Shown: positions 17,434 through 27,500 of the stretch, one piece after another
Layout of the letters: each line of letters begins with the position of its first letter
How positions within the stretch are numbered: the stretch's first letter is position 1
From: an uncultured Bacteroides sp.
Lineage (GTDB): Bacteria; Bacteroidota; Bacteroidia; Bacteroidales; Bacteroidaceae
Length of the DNA stretch: 64,000 bases
Direction of reading: 5' to 3'
Assembly (NCBI GenBank): GCA_900755095.1
Contig: CAAEFE010000086.1
Coordinates: 101,634 to 165,633 of the forward strand
Translations under genes and position numbers: made by a program
The notes under the pieces: generated by a model
Seen by the model: only the letters and a program-made list of their open reading frames with translations
Databases searched by the model: none
Told to the model about the DNA's origin: nothing

Positions 17434-18273
17434 TTACCAACCTGCCAAAGGTATTTTCCGTGTCGGTGTGGGAAACACGGTATCCAAATCATACAAATCT
17501 TCCTTTGTCAGATGAATGGAAAGGCTTCGGAAATTATCTTCCACATGGGCTACATTGCCGGCTTTGGGTATGGCAATGATACCGGATTGACGCATAGTCC
17601 ACGATAATGCGATTTGTGCGGGCGATACATCGTGTCGCCGGGCGATTTCCACCAATGTAGGGTGGCGCAGAAGTCGTCCTTCTCCGATCGGCGAATAGGC
17701 CATAAGCGGCATTCTACGGGCAGCGCACCACGGCATGAGGTCGAACTCTATGCCCCGGTCGCCGAGGTTATAGAGTACCTGATCGGTGGCGCAGCCGCTT
17801 CCACCGGACAGTGAAACAATACGTTCCATGTCGGCTGTGTCCATATTACTGACACCCCATAAACGGATTTTTCCCTCTTGTTGCAATTCGGTCATCGCCC
17901 GAACGGTTTCTTCATAAGGATGGCGTCCTTTCCAGTGCAACAGGTAGAGGTCGATATACTCCGTTCCGAGCTTCAGCAAACTTCGTTCACAGGCGAGTTT
18001 CGTTCCACGATAGCTTGCATTACTCGGTAAAACTTTGCTCACGAGAAGCACTTTCTCTCTACAGTCGCGGACAGCTTCGCCTACCAGTTCCTCGTTGTCG
18101 TACATCTCGGCAGTATCGACAAGGTTCATTCCCAGTTCGATGCCATGTTGTAATGCCCGTATTTCTTCATGCCGCCGTGCGGCGGATTGTCCCATTTTCC
18201 ATGTGCCTTGTCCCAACGGACAAACAGTTTGTCCATTTGGGAAAGTGATTATTGGTCGTTCTGTTTTCTTCAT
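17434..18273 (-). CDS. Aldo/keto reductase
   Basis: 279 aa TIM-barrel enzyme. Catalytic tetrad visible: D53, Y58, K80, H113 (VDTAEMYD, LVSK, LLHW). NADPH-binding IPKAGN (about 236-241) near the C-terminus. Reduces aldehydes or ketones; true substrate unknown. Starts with a 4-bp overlap with the MFS gene, so it is coupled to it. With the nitroreductase this makes a small redox detoxification set. Confidence 0.9.
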   Translation of the reverse strand: MKKTERPIITFPNGQTVCPLGQGTWKMGQSAARRHEEIRALQHGIELGMNLVDTAEMYDNEELVGEAVRDCREKVLLVSKVLPSNASYRGTKLACERSLLKLGTEYIDLYLLHWKGRHPYEETVRAMTELQQEGKIRLWGVSNMDTADMERIVSLSGGSGCATDQVLYNLGDRGIEFDLMPWCAARRMPLMAYSPIGEGRLLRHPTLVEIARRHDVSPAQIALSWTMRQSGIIAIPKAGNVAHVEDNFRSLSIHLTKEDLYDLDTVFPTPTRKIPLAGW

Positions 18274-19463
18274 ATTGTCACTGCCATTATGTGTTTATTG
18301 CGGCTCATTAAGCTATTCCTGATAATAATGCTTGCCACTCCGACAAGCAGGAATGCCACAGCTCCCAACGGAGATGATTGTGTTCCCCATACGGTTATGA
18401 ACATGCCACATATTGCCGTTCCCAACGTTGTTCCGAGATTTGCGGCGGTCAGGAACAATCCGTTGGCAAAATCGGGTGCTTCGGTTGCCGACGTAGATAC
18501 CATGAATTGATTCCCGTTATTTGCAATACCTGCGAATATTCCCAATATCAGAATGACGATTGACGTTGGTATGGTCAGTTTCCCTAGTCCGTAAAGTACG
18601 AGATAAAGTATCGCCATGATGGCAGGTACGTATTTCAACGTGGCGAAAGGACGTTGTGCCAACAACTTTCCGGCTGCGATATTTCCGACGATATTTGCCA
18701 TGCCGTAAACAAACAGCAGAAGGCTGATTACCTTGAAGGAGACATCTGTAACCGTTATCAGGTAATCGGACAAGTAGCTGTAAAATCCGAACATGGCTGC
18801 ATTCATCAGTAATGCCGCAAGGAAGGAGTTCCACAATACGGGCTTTCTCAATACGCTGAGTTGTGTGCCATACGATAACCGTTCCTTAACGGGCATGGAC
18901 GGTATGAGGAAAATAGTGGCGAGCAGTACAAATGCATTGACAACGGTAAAAAATACCATTGCTGCAGAGAATGAAAATTCACTGGCGATGTAGCTCGTCA
19001 CGGGCACTCCGAGCACCATTCCTGCCGATACTCCGGCAAAGATTTTGGAAACGGCTTTCGGAGCATCCTCCCGACTAACGGAAGAGGCTGCGGTTGAGAA
19101 AGCGATGGATACATAGAGCGGATGAAAGAATGCCGGAATCGCACGGGTTATCAACAGTACGGTAAAGTTCGTCGTGAAGACCGAAACGAGGTTGGAAATC
19201 ACGAACACGGACAAGGCGAGCACCATGACCGTTTTACGGTTTACCCGTGAAAAAAGTAACGGTACGACGGGAGCAGAGAAGACAATGATCAGCGCAAAGA
19301 GGCTGACCGTCCAACCCGCATCCGGCACCGTAACACCGAAGGTTTCGGCAATGATAGGGATGATGCCCACTACTCCCATTTCAGTATTCAATATTCCGAA
19401 TACTCCGAGTGTGAGGATGAACATCAACAAGTGGTTATGCTTATTTTTAGTTGATATACTCAT
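18270..19463 (-). CDS. MFS exporter (AraJ/ProP-like)
   Basis: 397 aa, 12 membrane segments. The GILNTEMGVVGIIPIIAETF segment near residues 19-38 and the GVSAGMVLGVPVTSYIAS motif (motif C-like, about 148-165) place it with drug/arabinose-polymer efflux transporters. Closely similar in layout to the second MFS gene of this window (33688-34893), including the APDFANG(L/M)F segment, so these are paralogues. 9 bp after the hydrolase gene. Confidence 0.88.
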   Translation of the reverse strand: MSISTKNKHNHLLMFILTLGVFGILNTEMGVVGIIPIIAETFGVTVPDAGWTVSLFALIIVFSAPVVPLLFSRVNRKTVMVLALSVFVISNLVSVFTTNFTVLLITRAIPAFFHPLYVSIAFSTAASSVSREDAPKAVSKIFAGVSAGMVLGVPVTSYIASEFSFSAAMVFFTVVNAFVLLATIFLIPSMPVKERLSYGTQLSVLRKPVLWNSFLAALLMNAAMFGFYSYLSDYLITVTDVSFKVISLLLFVYGMANIVGNIAAGKLLAQRPFATLKYVPAIMAILYLVLYGLGKLTIPTSIVILILGIFAGIANNGNQFMVSTSATEAPDFANGLFLTAANLGTTLGTAICGMFITVWGTQSSPLGAVAFLLVGVASIIIRNSLMSRNKHIMAVTI

Positions 19464-19472
19464 GTTTTTATT

Positions 19473-20549
19473 TTATTTGAGGTTTGACTTGAAAAATGCT
19501 TCCAGTTTGTCAAACGGAATCTTCCGGTCGTAAAGGTCGGTGTGGTTGGCTCCGGGAACGATTAGTAACTCCTTGTTGTTGCCCTTGAGGCGTTTGAAGG
19601 CATCCTCGCTGAAATAACGCGAATGGGCATTTTCGCCGTGAATGAGCAATACAGCATTATCAATCTCGTGGATATAGGTTAACAATGGCATATTGATGAA
19701 CGAAAGAGCCATCGTGGGGTTCCATGCACCATTAGAATTGATGGCACGGGCGTGAAAAGCACGTTCAGTCTTGTAATAATCGAAGTAGTCTTTGACGAAT
19801 TGCGGCTCGTCGCCCTTGATGCTAGTGGGCAGACCGGGCGTACCGGGAGTGGCCGTGCCGTTCTGTGCATCACGGGTCCGGATAGCATTCATCGCCTCGC
19901 GTTTGTTGCGGCGTACTTCGGCACTGTCCTCGGCATCGAAATAGCCGTTGGCATTCACGCGGCTCATATCGTACATTGTAGAAGCTACTGTTGCTTTGAT
20001 GCGCGTGTCCATTGCCGCGGCATTCAGTCCCATACCACCGAATCCGCAGATGCCGATGATACCGATGCGTTTGGCATCTACATTGGGGTGTGCAATCAGG
20101 AAATCCACTGCCGCGCTAAAATCTTCGGTGTTGATGTCGGGCGATGCCACATTACGGGGTTCGCCACCGCTCTCGCCCGTATAAGAGGGGTCGAACGCAA
20201 GGGTGAGGAATCCGCGTTCGGCCATTGTCTGCGCATAAAGTCCCGATGACTGTTCCTTCACAGCCCCGAAAGGGCCGCTAACGGCAATGGCAGGGAGTTT
20301 ACTTTCGATATTCTTGGGTTCGTACAAGTCGGCGGCAAGTGTGATGCCATAGCGGTTTTTGAAAGTTACTTTACGATGATTAACCTTGTCGCTCTGTGGG
20401 AACTTTTTGTCCCATTCCTGTGTAAGATTCAATGTGTCCATATGATTACTTGTTTTTTGATTTGTAATACCGTTCGTGCAGCCGGTAAGCAACCCCATAC
20501 TTAACAAGGCTGCGATAGCTGCGGATTTAAAATTCGCTGTTCTCATCAT
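19473..20549 (-). CDS. Alpha/beta hydrolase lipoprotein with Cys nucleophile
   Basis: 358 aa lipoprotein (lipobox Cys about 24). Dienelactone-hydrolase-like fold: nucleophile elbow GICGFGG with Cys168 in place of the usual Ser, and the catalytic His in GANHTDLYD near the C-terminus. A Cys nucleophile is normal in dienelactone hydrolases. Paralogue of 35023-36054. First gene of the four-gene operon; a TACCTTTG box on the minus strand lies at 20587-20594. Confidence 0.85.
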   Translation of the reverse strand: MMRTANFKSAAIAALLSMGLLTGCTNGITNQKTSNHMDTLNLTQEWDKKFPQSDKVNHRKVTFKNRYGITLAADLYEPKNIESKLPAIAVSGPFGAVKEQSSGLYAQTMAERGFLTLAFDPSYTGESGGEPRNVASPDINTEDFSAAVDFLIAHPNVDAKRIGIIGICGFGGMGLNAAAMDTRIKATVASTMYDMSRVNANGYFDAEDSAEVRRNKREAMNAIRTRDAQNGTATPGTPGLPTSIKGDEPQFVKDYFDYYKTERAFHARAINSNGAWNPTMALSFINMPLLTYIHEIDNAVLLIHGENAHSRYFSEDAFKRLKGNNKELLIVPGANHTDLYDRKIPFDKLEAFFKSNLK

Positions 20550-20586
20550 TCTATTATTTAAATGGTTATTGTTCTATTTCATATTG

Positions 20587-20649
20587 CAAAGGTACGGCTA
20601 TAAAATAAGCGGCACATTATTGTCGGGCTCAAAAGGAGTTACTCAAAAG
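20587..20649 (-). promoter_or_regulatory. Promoter of the hydrolase/MFS/AKR/nitroreductase operon
   Basis: Minus-strand -7 TACCTTTG (20587-20594). Upstream of it are two direct CTTTTGAG copies (20628-20635 and 20642-20649), plausible half-sites for the neighbouring AraC regulator. No -33 consensus. Confidence 0.5.
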
Positions 20650-20848
20650 CTCAACTATCTATTTTCTTAAAAGCTCCATGCAAATGGCAGGAAAAGTAGT
20701 TCTGAATTTATGATAATCAAGTTTGGCGGTGGACAATATGGCATCAGCATACACATTGCTATGAAGATTGTATACTCTATATTTTCCGGTAAATTATCAG
20801 GGCTGCCCTTACCGTAAGGTTACTGTAAGGAACAAGCTGTAAGTTGAT
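20650..20848. other. Gap with a possible coding remnant
   Basis: Between the operon promoter and the AraC terminator. On the minus strand one frame stays open for about 40 codons (ending ...CMELLRK near 20668) with protein-like composition but no start, which may be a remnant of a lost gene. No other feature seen. Confidence 0.25.
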
Positions 20849-20886
20849 ATTTAAGCCTCACTGCGATGTCGCAGTGAGGCTTAAAT
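20849..20886. terminator. Strong hairpin after the AraC gene
   Basis: Perfect 18-bp inverted repeat (20849-20866 with 20869-20886), loop TG, 36 bp beyond the stop of the minus-strand AraC gene. No long T-run, so termination strength is uncertain. Confidence 0.6.
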
Positions 20887-20922
20887 AATTTAATTAAAAA
20901 ACTCAATATATTTTGCTCCGAT

Positions 20923-21759
20923 TTACACGAATGTGTCGGTCGGCGGCATACCGTACTGTTTTTTGAAGGCGGTTGAGAAGTGAGACGGGTTCTTGAAACC
21001 GATTTCGGCATAAACATCCACGACCTTTTTGCCGCCCTCTTTCATCAGGGCGTAAGCTACTTCGAGTCGTTTACGGATAAACCATTTTTCGGGAGTGAGG
21101 TCGCTGATTTTCTTGAAATCCCGTTTGAATGTGGCAAGGCTGCGTCCCGTGTAGTGTGCCATCTCTTCCATCGTGAGCTCGTACATGTAGTTCTCGTTCA
21201 TAAATTCCAGAATATCTATTTTCCACGGTTCATTGAAGTCGAAAAGCGTCGGCGCGAACTTTTTGTTGATATGTAATAATGCGAGCAGACCTTCCTGCAA
21301 TTTCAGTTGCATCAGGTCATCCACAGGTTTCACCTTCGGATCGAAGTAGGGCGTCATCGAAGCGAACAGACTGGCGAGTTCGGCCGTTTTCGGAAGTTTT
21401 ATCACTCCGGAATTGAGTTTCGCGGTATTGGTCGGTACTTTACGTTGTTCCAACTTACCGTACATTTCACGTAAGAAACGACGTGTGAACATCAGGAAGA
21501 TACCGCAGTAGCGTTCACCATCTTTCGTCTTCTTGTACATCGTAATGTGATGGTCGCGCGGTATGAAGACGCATTCGCCTTTTCCGACATGAATTTGCTC
21601 ATTGCCATTGTCGAGAATCATCTCACCCGAATAGACGTAATTGATGGCATATTCGCGGGAACGATGTACGCAGCCGCTGAGGTCATCATAGAAGAAGCTG
21701 TAGAATACATCGTTGTAATTGAAGATAAGCTTCATTTGCCCTAATTGTTCATCTGTCAT
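20923..21759 (-). CDS. AraC-family regulator
   Basis: 278 aa. N-terminal cupin-like sensing domain (HVGKGECVFIPRDHH about 57-71) and C-terminal double HTH (about 178-275) with MEEMAHYTGRSLATFKRDFK and VDVYAEIGFKNPSHFSTAFKKQYG. Just upstream, on the same strand, of the hydrolase/MFS/AKR/nitroreductase operon and so its likely activator. Own promoter box at 21785-21792. Confidence 0.88.
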   Translation of the reverse strand: MTDEQLGQMKLIFNYNDVFYSFFYDDLSGCVHRSREYAINYVYSGEMILDNGNEQIHVGKGECVFIPRDHHITMYKKTKDGERYCGIFLMFTRRFLREMYGKLEQRKVPTNTAKLNSGVIKLPKTAELASLFASMTPYFDPKVKPVDDLMQLKLQEGLLALLHINKKFAPTLFDFNEPWKIDILEFMNENYMYELTMEEMAHYTGRSLATFKRDFKKISDLTPEKWFIRKRLEVAYALMKEGGKKVVDVYAEIGFKNPSHFSTAFKKQYGMPPTDTFV

Positions 21760-21784
21760 ATTTTTTTGCTTTTCTTTCTGATTG

Positions 21785-21792
21785 CAAATATA
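21785..21792 (-). promoter_or_regulatory. Promoter -7 box of the AraC gene
   Basis: TATATTTG on the minus strand, 26 bp before the start codon. Confidence 0.55.
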
Positions 21793-21895
21793 GCAAAAAC
21801 AGTTTTATTTCTCTTCGGCTCATTTATATATTTAACTTGTTTTCGATATAAGAGCCAAATTATTCCTTAGTTTCAACCCTGCCCCTGTTTCTTTA

Positions 21896-22585
21896 TTATA
21901 TGAATTTCTCTAAAGCGGCCTTATTCAAAATTTCCACCCGTTTCCCTTCCATAGTGATAAGCCCTTCCTTGATAATCTTATTAATTTCTTTCGATAAGGC
22001 GGGACGTGATACATTCAGGTATTCGGCAAGTTGGGATTGCGTATGTGTAATCTCCACTATCAGGGAATCTTTCTTCTTGTGCTCGAACAGATAAACGATA
22101 AATCTTTCCCGAACAGTCTTGCGGGAGAGTGGTTTCAGACGTGATACGGTACAGATATTGCAATTGCCTGCAATGCAGAGAAAATTGTGCAATACTTGCG
22201 GGTCCTGGCTGATAACTTTAAAGGTAGAATCCTTTGTTGCCATAAGTATCACACTGTCCTCAAGGGCAGTGAAAGTAGCCGGCAATGTGTTGTCCGAGCT
22301 AAAAAGATGTGGAGTGGCAAAAGTGCGTGGCGCAATGATATATTCAATCATCACTTCATTTCCCAGTCCGTCGATAATATCCGTGCGCAATTTCCCTTCC
22401 AACAACACATACAGTTTGTTGCAAGGCGTTCCCTGCGTAACAACTATCTCTTTCTTGTTTGCTATATAGACTACGAAATCTAGTTTCTCCAATAGGGATT
22501 CTTTAATGTTTAAGGGCAAATTCCGAAAAAGGGGGATTTGAAACAGCTTTTCTTTATGTGTGTCGGTCAGTTGTATTTTTTTCAT
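21896..22585 (-). CDS. Crp/Fnr-family regulator
   Basis: 229 aa from the ATG at 22585. A longer frame reaching 22699 would start upstream of the promoter box at 22611-22618 and is rejected. Cyclic-nucleotide-type beta-roll (about 20-140; VTQGTPCNKLYVLLEGKLR), then a winged HTH (about 160-225) with THTQSQLAEYLNVSRPALSKEINKI. A CNICTVSR segment has Cys residues, but no Fnr-type iron-sulphur pattern. Divergent from the flavodoxin gene at 22780. Confidence 0.88.
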   Translation of the reverse strand: MKKIQLTDTHKEKLFQIPLFRNLPLNIKESLLEKLDFVVYIANKKEIVVTQGTPCNKLYVLLEGKLRTDIIDGLGNEVMIEYIIAPRTFATPHLFSSDNTLPATFTALEDSVILMATKDSTFKVISQDPQVLHNFLCIAGNCNICTVSRLKPLSRKTVRERFIVYLFEHKKKDSLIVEITHTQSQLAEYLNVSRPALSKEINKIIKEGLITMEGKRVEILNKAALEKFI

Positions 22586-22610
22586 TGTATCATGTTGTTC
22601 GTATTGTGGA

Positions 22611-22618
22611 CAAAGATA
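22611..22618 (-). promoter_or_regulatory. Promoter -7 box of the Crp/Fnr gene
   Basis: TATCTTTG on the minus strand; start predicted about 20 bp before the ATG at 22585, which fixes the start choice. Confidence 0.65.
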
Positions 22619-22663
22619 TAAATTAAATATTGGTAGAAAAAATCTTTTGTTATGTTTGAATCT

Positions 22664-22727
22664 GTAATCTGGGTATATTTCTCTGTAATTTATATACATT
22701 CGCTATGTTATAAATTGTCTATTTTTG
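22664..22727 (+). promoter_or_regulatory. Tandem GTAAT operator and promoter (site 1)
   Basis: Half-sites at 22664 (GTAATCTGGGTAT) and 22685 (GTAATTTATATAC), 21 bp apart, and -7 TATTTTTG at 22720-22727, exactly 35 bp after the second half-site. The same arrangement recurs at 32861, 34910 and 60361. Confidence 0.7.
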
Positions 22728-22779
22728 CAGAGTGAAAAGACTGATTAATTCTGAAAGATGAAAGTAATAAAAGAAAGTT

Positions 22780-23319
22780 ATGGCTAAAAAAGTTTTGATA
22801 ATTTCGTCCAGTCCACGTAAAGGTGGTAATTCGGATTTGCTTTGTGATGAATTTATGAAAGGTGCTATTGAGGCGGGCAATGAAGTAGAGAAGATTTTTC
22901 TGAAAGACAAAACGGTTCATCCTTGTACGGGATGCAGTGTTTGCAGTATGTACGGTAAACCTTGTCCGCAGAAGGATGATGCAGTGGAAATCGTGGAGAA
23001 GATGATTGCTGCCGATGTGATTGTAATGGCAACCCCGGTCTATTTTTACACCATGTGCGGGCAGATGAAGATAATGATTGACCGCTGTTGCGCACGTTAT
23101 ACGGAAATAACCAATAAGGAATTTTATTTCATTATTGCGGCAGCAGAAAACGATAAAGCAATGATGGAGCGTACTATCGACGGCTTCCGTGGCTTCCTCG
23201 ATTGCTTGGAAGGACCACTGGAAAAAGGGACGGTCTATGGAATCGGTGCATGGAAAGTAGGAGAGATTAAAGATACTCCCTACATGCAGGAAGCATATAA
23301 TATGGGAAAGATGGTGTAA
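22780..23319 (+). CDS. Flavodoxin-type NAD(P)H oxidoreductase
   Basis: 179 aa, NADPH-dependent FMN reductase-like. FMN phosphate loop SSSPRKGGNSDLL (about 8-20), Cys cluster CTGCSVCS (about 49-56, typical of the iron-sulphur flavoprotein-like subgroup), then TPVYFYTMCGQMK (about 85-97). Likely reduces quinones or nitro compounds. Single-gene unit with the tandem GTAAT operator upstream and strong hairpin terminators downstream. Confidence 0.85.
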   Translation: MAKKVLIISSSPRKGGNSDLLCDEFMKGAIEAGNEVEKIFLKDKTVHPCTGCSVCSMYGKPCPQKDDAVEIVEKMIAADVIVMATPVYFYTMCGQMKIMIDRCCARYTEITNKEFYFIIAAAENDKAMMERTIDGFRGFLDCLEGPLEKGTVYGIGAWKVGEIKDTPYMQEAYNMGKMV

Positions 23320-23416
23320 CTGTTTGTTTTCCATATTAAAGATATTCATAAAGAATATGATAAATGGATTTGTTCGAATATTTGAGATATAGTTTTGAAC
23401 TTAACTTTTAAAACCT

Positions 23417-23472
23417 GACGGGAAATCTGGAAAAGACGGTTATGTTTTCCAGATTTTCCGCCGTCTTTTTTT
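23417..23472 (+). terminator. Terminator after the flavodoxin gene
   Basis: GACGG plus GAAATCTGGAAAA (23417-23434) pairs with the complementary arm 23445-23465, followed by seven T. Confidence 0.8.
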
Positions 23473-23481
23473 ATAAGAAGA

Positions 23482-23615
23482 GGGGAAAAGGTGAGGGTAG
23501 TGAGGGAGGATTTCTAACATTCGTGTTTTTTTTTAGAGAAAATATAGATAGGAAAAAATAAAATATAAAAATAAAAGGTTGCAATTCCTCCCTCACTACC
23601 CTCACCTTTTTCCCC
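23482..23615. repeat. Long inverted repeat element of about 134 bp
   Basis: Arms 23482-23510 and 23586-23615 are complementary over 28-29 bp (GGTGAGGGTAGTGAGGGAGG core) with one extra T. The inner 75 bp are very AT-rich. Resembles a non-autonomous MITE-like or REP-like intergenic element. A partial match GTGAGGGAGGA also occurs near 58077. Confidence 0.6.
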
Positions 23616-23647
23616 TTTTTACGATTACTTAATTGACTGGATTGCTT

Positions 23648-23689
23648 GTTCTGCCACAGAATTATTATAATTTTGTGGCAGAACTTTTT
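23648..23689 (+). terminator. Hairpin with T-run before the MBL gene
   Basis: GTTCTGCCACA 23648-23658 pairs perfectly with 23674-23684, followed by TTTTT. It ends 37 bp before the MBL-fold gene, so it may stop read-through or attenuate that gene. Confidence 0.7.
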
Positions 23690-23725
23690 ATTTTGTATAA
23701 TTCGTTTGATAACTAACTAAGTGTC

Positions 23726-24547
23726 ATGGGCTATAAAATAACGACTCTTGTGGAGAATTGTGTCTATGGACGTAAATTGCAGGCAGAGCATGGTCTTTCT
23801 CTTTATATTGAGACATCGGGACATCGGTTACTTTTCGATACGGGAGCATCCGACTTGTTTATCCGTAACGCCCGCTTGTTGCATATTGACTTGCAAAAAG
23901 TCGATTATTTGATATTATCTCATGGTCATAGCGATCATACGGGCGGACTACGTTATTTTTTTGAATTGAATACGCAGGCAACCGTTGTCTGTAAGCGTGA
24001 GGTTTTTTCTCCTAAATTCAAGGATGAACGTGAGAACGGGATGATGCATACACAAAACCTCGATCGTTCCCGTTTCCGCTTTATTACAAAGCAGACCGAA
24101 CTGCTTCCCGGAGTTTTCCTTTTTCCCTCTATTGATATTATAAATCAGGCAGATACCCATTTTGAACGTTTTTGGGTTCAGCAAGAAGATGGATGCAAAA
24201 TACCGGATACTTTTCAGGATGAATTGGCGGTGGTATTGGTGGAACCAGAAGGATTTTCCGTATTAAGTGCCTGTTCTCATCGGGGAATAACCAATATTTT
24301 GCGTACGGTTCAGGCTGCCTTTCCCGAATCTCCTTGTAAGTTACTTCTGGGAGGTTTTCATATCCATAATGCGGAAAAACAAAAATATCAGGTCATTGCA
24401 GATTATTTACAGGAATATCTTCCCCGACAGATTGGCGTTTGTCATTGTACGGGAGTGGATAAATATGCCTTCTTTTACAAGGACTTTGGTGACAGCACAT
24501 TTTATAATTACACGGGAAAACTAATTCAAACCGATTTATCGGAATAA
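23726..24547 (+). CDS. MBL-fold metallo-hydrolase
   Basis: 273 aa. Metal motif HGHSDH at 66-71, further His in SACSHRGITN (about 188-197) and GGFHIHN (about 213-219), and C-terminal CHCTG. Resembles the family named after 7,8-dihydropterin-6-methyl-4-(ribofuranosyl)aminobenzene phosphate synthase, but in Bacteroides this function is unproven. 17 bp before the tricorn-like protease, so possibly cotranscribed. Confidence 0.85.
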   Translation: MGYKITTLVENCVYGRKLQAEHGLSLYIETSGHRLLFDTGASDLFIRNARLLHIDLQKVDYLILSHGHSDHTGGLRYFFELNTQATVVCKREVFSPKFKDERENGMMHTQNLDRSRFRFITKQTELLPGVFLFPSIDIINQADTHFERFWVQQEDGCKIPDTFQDELAVVLVEPEGFSVLSACSHRGITNILRTVQAAFPESPCKLLLGGFHIHNAEKQKYQVIADYLQEYLPRQIGVCHCTGVDKYAFFYKDFGDSTFYNYTGKLIQTDLSE

Positions 24548-24564
24548 ATTTATAATAATTTGAT

Positions 24565-27500
24565 ATGAGGAAACTAATAACTTCTTTAGCGCTGGTACTA
24601 TCAGCATTATCCAGCTATGCAATTACTCCTTTGTGGATGCGTGATGCACGTATATCACCGGATGGATCAGAAATTGTTTTTTGTTACAAGGGTGACATTT
24701 ATAAAGTCCCTGCACAAGGAGGAACAGCTGTTCAACTCACCACACAAACCTCTTATGAAGCCAATCCAGTTTGGTCGCCCGATGGCAAGCAAATTGCGTT
24801 TGCCAGTGACCGGAATGGAAATTTTGACTTATTCATTATGCCTGCTGACGGAGGTGCCGCTCGGCGACTGACCTATCATTCTGCATCAGAAATACCGTCG
24901 GCTTTTACTCCGGATGGAAAGTATGTCTTTTTCTCTGCCTCTATACAGGATCCGGCAAGCAGTGCCCTGTTTCCTACAGGAGCGATGACGGAATTATATA
25001 AAGTTCCTGTTGCCGGCGGACGTACCGAGCAAGTGCTGGGCACTCCTGCCGAACTGGTCTGTTTTGATAAAACAGGGAAGAACTTTCTTTATCAGGATCG
25101 TAAAGGGTTTGAAGATGAATGGAGAAAGCATCATACTTCTTCCATTACGAGAGATATCTGGTTATATAATACCCAAACGGGAAAACATACGAACCTGACA
25201 AACCGGGGAGGAGAGGACCGTAATCCTGTGTATGCACCTGATGGTAATGCTGTCTATTTTTTAAGTGAGCGTGATGGAGGTTCCTTCAATGTGTATACTT
25301 TCCCTTTGAATACCCCACAGGAAGTGAAAGCTGTGACTACTTTCAAAACTCACCCGGTACGTTTTTTGTCTGTCAGCGATAAAGGTACCTTATGTTATAC
25401 CTATGATGGTGAGTTATACACACAGAAGTCTGGTGCACGTCCGGAAAAAGTAAAAGTAGAACTTGTTCGTGATGATGAACAGCAGCTTGCTACACTTAAA
25501 TTCTCGCAGGGAGCAACTTCCGCTTCTGTATCTCCGGACGGTAAACAAATTGCTTTTATTGTACGTGGTGATGTGTTTGTGACTTCAACTGATTATGCTA
25601 CCACCAAGCAAATCACAAATACTCCGGCAAAAGAAGCTGCCGTTTCTTTTGCTCCGGACAACCGGACACTGGTTTATGCCAGCGAGCGAACCGGTAACTG
25701 GCAACTTTATACCGCCAAAATAAGTCGTAAGGAAGACCCGAATTTCCCTAATGCCACTCTTATTGAAGAGGAAGTATTATTACCGTCTAAAACGGTAGAA
25801 CGTACTTATCCGCAATATTCACCGGACGGTAAAGAATTGGCTTTTATCGAAGACCGTAATCGTTTGATGGTACTCAATTTGAAAACAAAAAAGGTACGTC
25901 AGGTAACGGATGGTTCTACATGGTATAACACCGGAGGTGGATTCGATTACGAATGGTCGCCTGACGGTAAATGGTTCACTCTTGAATTTATAGGCAACCG
26001 CCACGATCCTTATTCGGATGTAGGCATTGTCAGCGCACAAGGAGGGGCAATTACTAATCTGACAAATAGTGGATATATCAGTGGTGCTCCGCGTTGGGTA
26101 CTCGATGGGAATGCTATTCTTTTCCAAACCGAACGCTATGGTATGCGTGCGCACGCTTCCTGGGGATCGCAGCAAGATGTGATGTTGGTGTTTCTCAATC
26201 AGGATGCTTATGATCGTTACCGTTTGAGTAAGGAAGATTTCGAATTACTCAAGGAATTTGAAAAGGAACAGAAGAAGGCAAAGGAGAAAGCCGATGATAA
26301 GACGAAAGACGGAAAGAAGTCTAAGGCGGAAAAAGCAGATAAAGGAAATGCTGACAAGGGAAAGAGTAAAGTAGATAGCAGCAAAGATAGCGATCAGGAA
26401 GAGTCCGCCGAGGATAAGGCAGACCAAAAAGAGATACTTGTCGAGCTGAACGGCATTGAAGACCGTATCGTACGTCTGACTCCCAATTCATCCGACTTGG
26501 GTAGTGCCATACTTTCAAAAGACGGGGAAGATCTTTACTATTTCTCTGCGTTCGAAGATGGATATGACCTTTGGAAAATGAATCTCCGTGAAAAAGATAC
26601 GAAGCGTCTGCACAAACTCAATACCGGTTGGGTATCGTTGATGCTGGACAAAAAAGGAGATATTTTTTTGTTGGGAAGCCGGATTATGCAAAAGATGGAT
26701 GCCAAGTCGGATGCGTTGAAGTCCATCAGCTATCAGGCTGAAATGAAAATGGATTTGGCTGCCGAACGTGAAACAATGTTTGACCATGTGTACAAACAAC
26801 ATCAAAAACGTTTCTACAATGTCAATATGCATGGGGTTGACTGGGATGCTATGACTAATGCTTATCGTAAGTTCCTGCCTCATATTGATAACAATTATGA
26901 CTTTGCAGAATTATTGAGTGAGTGGTTGGGTGAGCTGAATGTTTCACATACCGGAGGACGTTATTCTCCCAAAGGAAAAGGAGATGTCACTTCTAATCTC
27001 GGACTTTTGTTCGACTGGAATTATCAGGGAAAAGGAATGCAGATTGCTGAAATAATAGAAAAAGGTCCGTTCGATCATTCACGTACCAAAGTAAAGGCTG
27101 GTTGCATCATTGAAAAGATTAATGGAGAAGAGATAACTCTCGATAATGACATAACCTGCTTGCTGAATAATAAAGCAGGGAAGAAAACATTGATTTCAAT
27201 CTACAATCCACAAAATAAAGAGCGTTGGGAAGAAGTGGTGATGCCGGTCACCAACGGGCAACTGAATGGATTGTTATACAAACGTTGGGTAAAACAACGT
27301 GCGGCAGATGTTGAAAAATGGTCGAAAGGACGTTTGGGATATGTTCATATTCAGTCGATGGGAGATGACAGCTTCCGTACTGTATACTCGGACATTCTGG
27401 GAAAATATAACAACTGCGAAGGCATTGTGATTGATACCCGTTTCAACGGTGGTGGCCGTCTGCATGAAGATATTGAAATACTGTTCAGCGGTCAGAAATA

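Noticed and set aside
22586..22699. Longer start of the Crp/Fnr protein
   Set aside because: The extension lies upstream of a clear -7 box (22611-22618) and overlaps the divergent promoter region.
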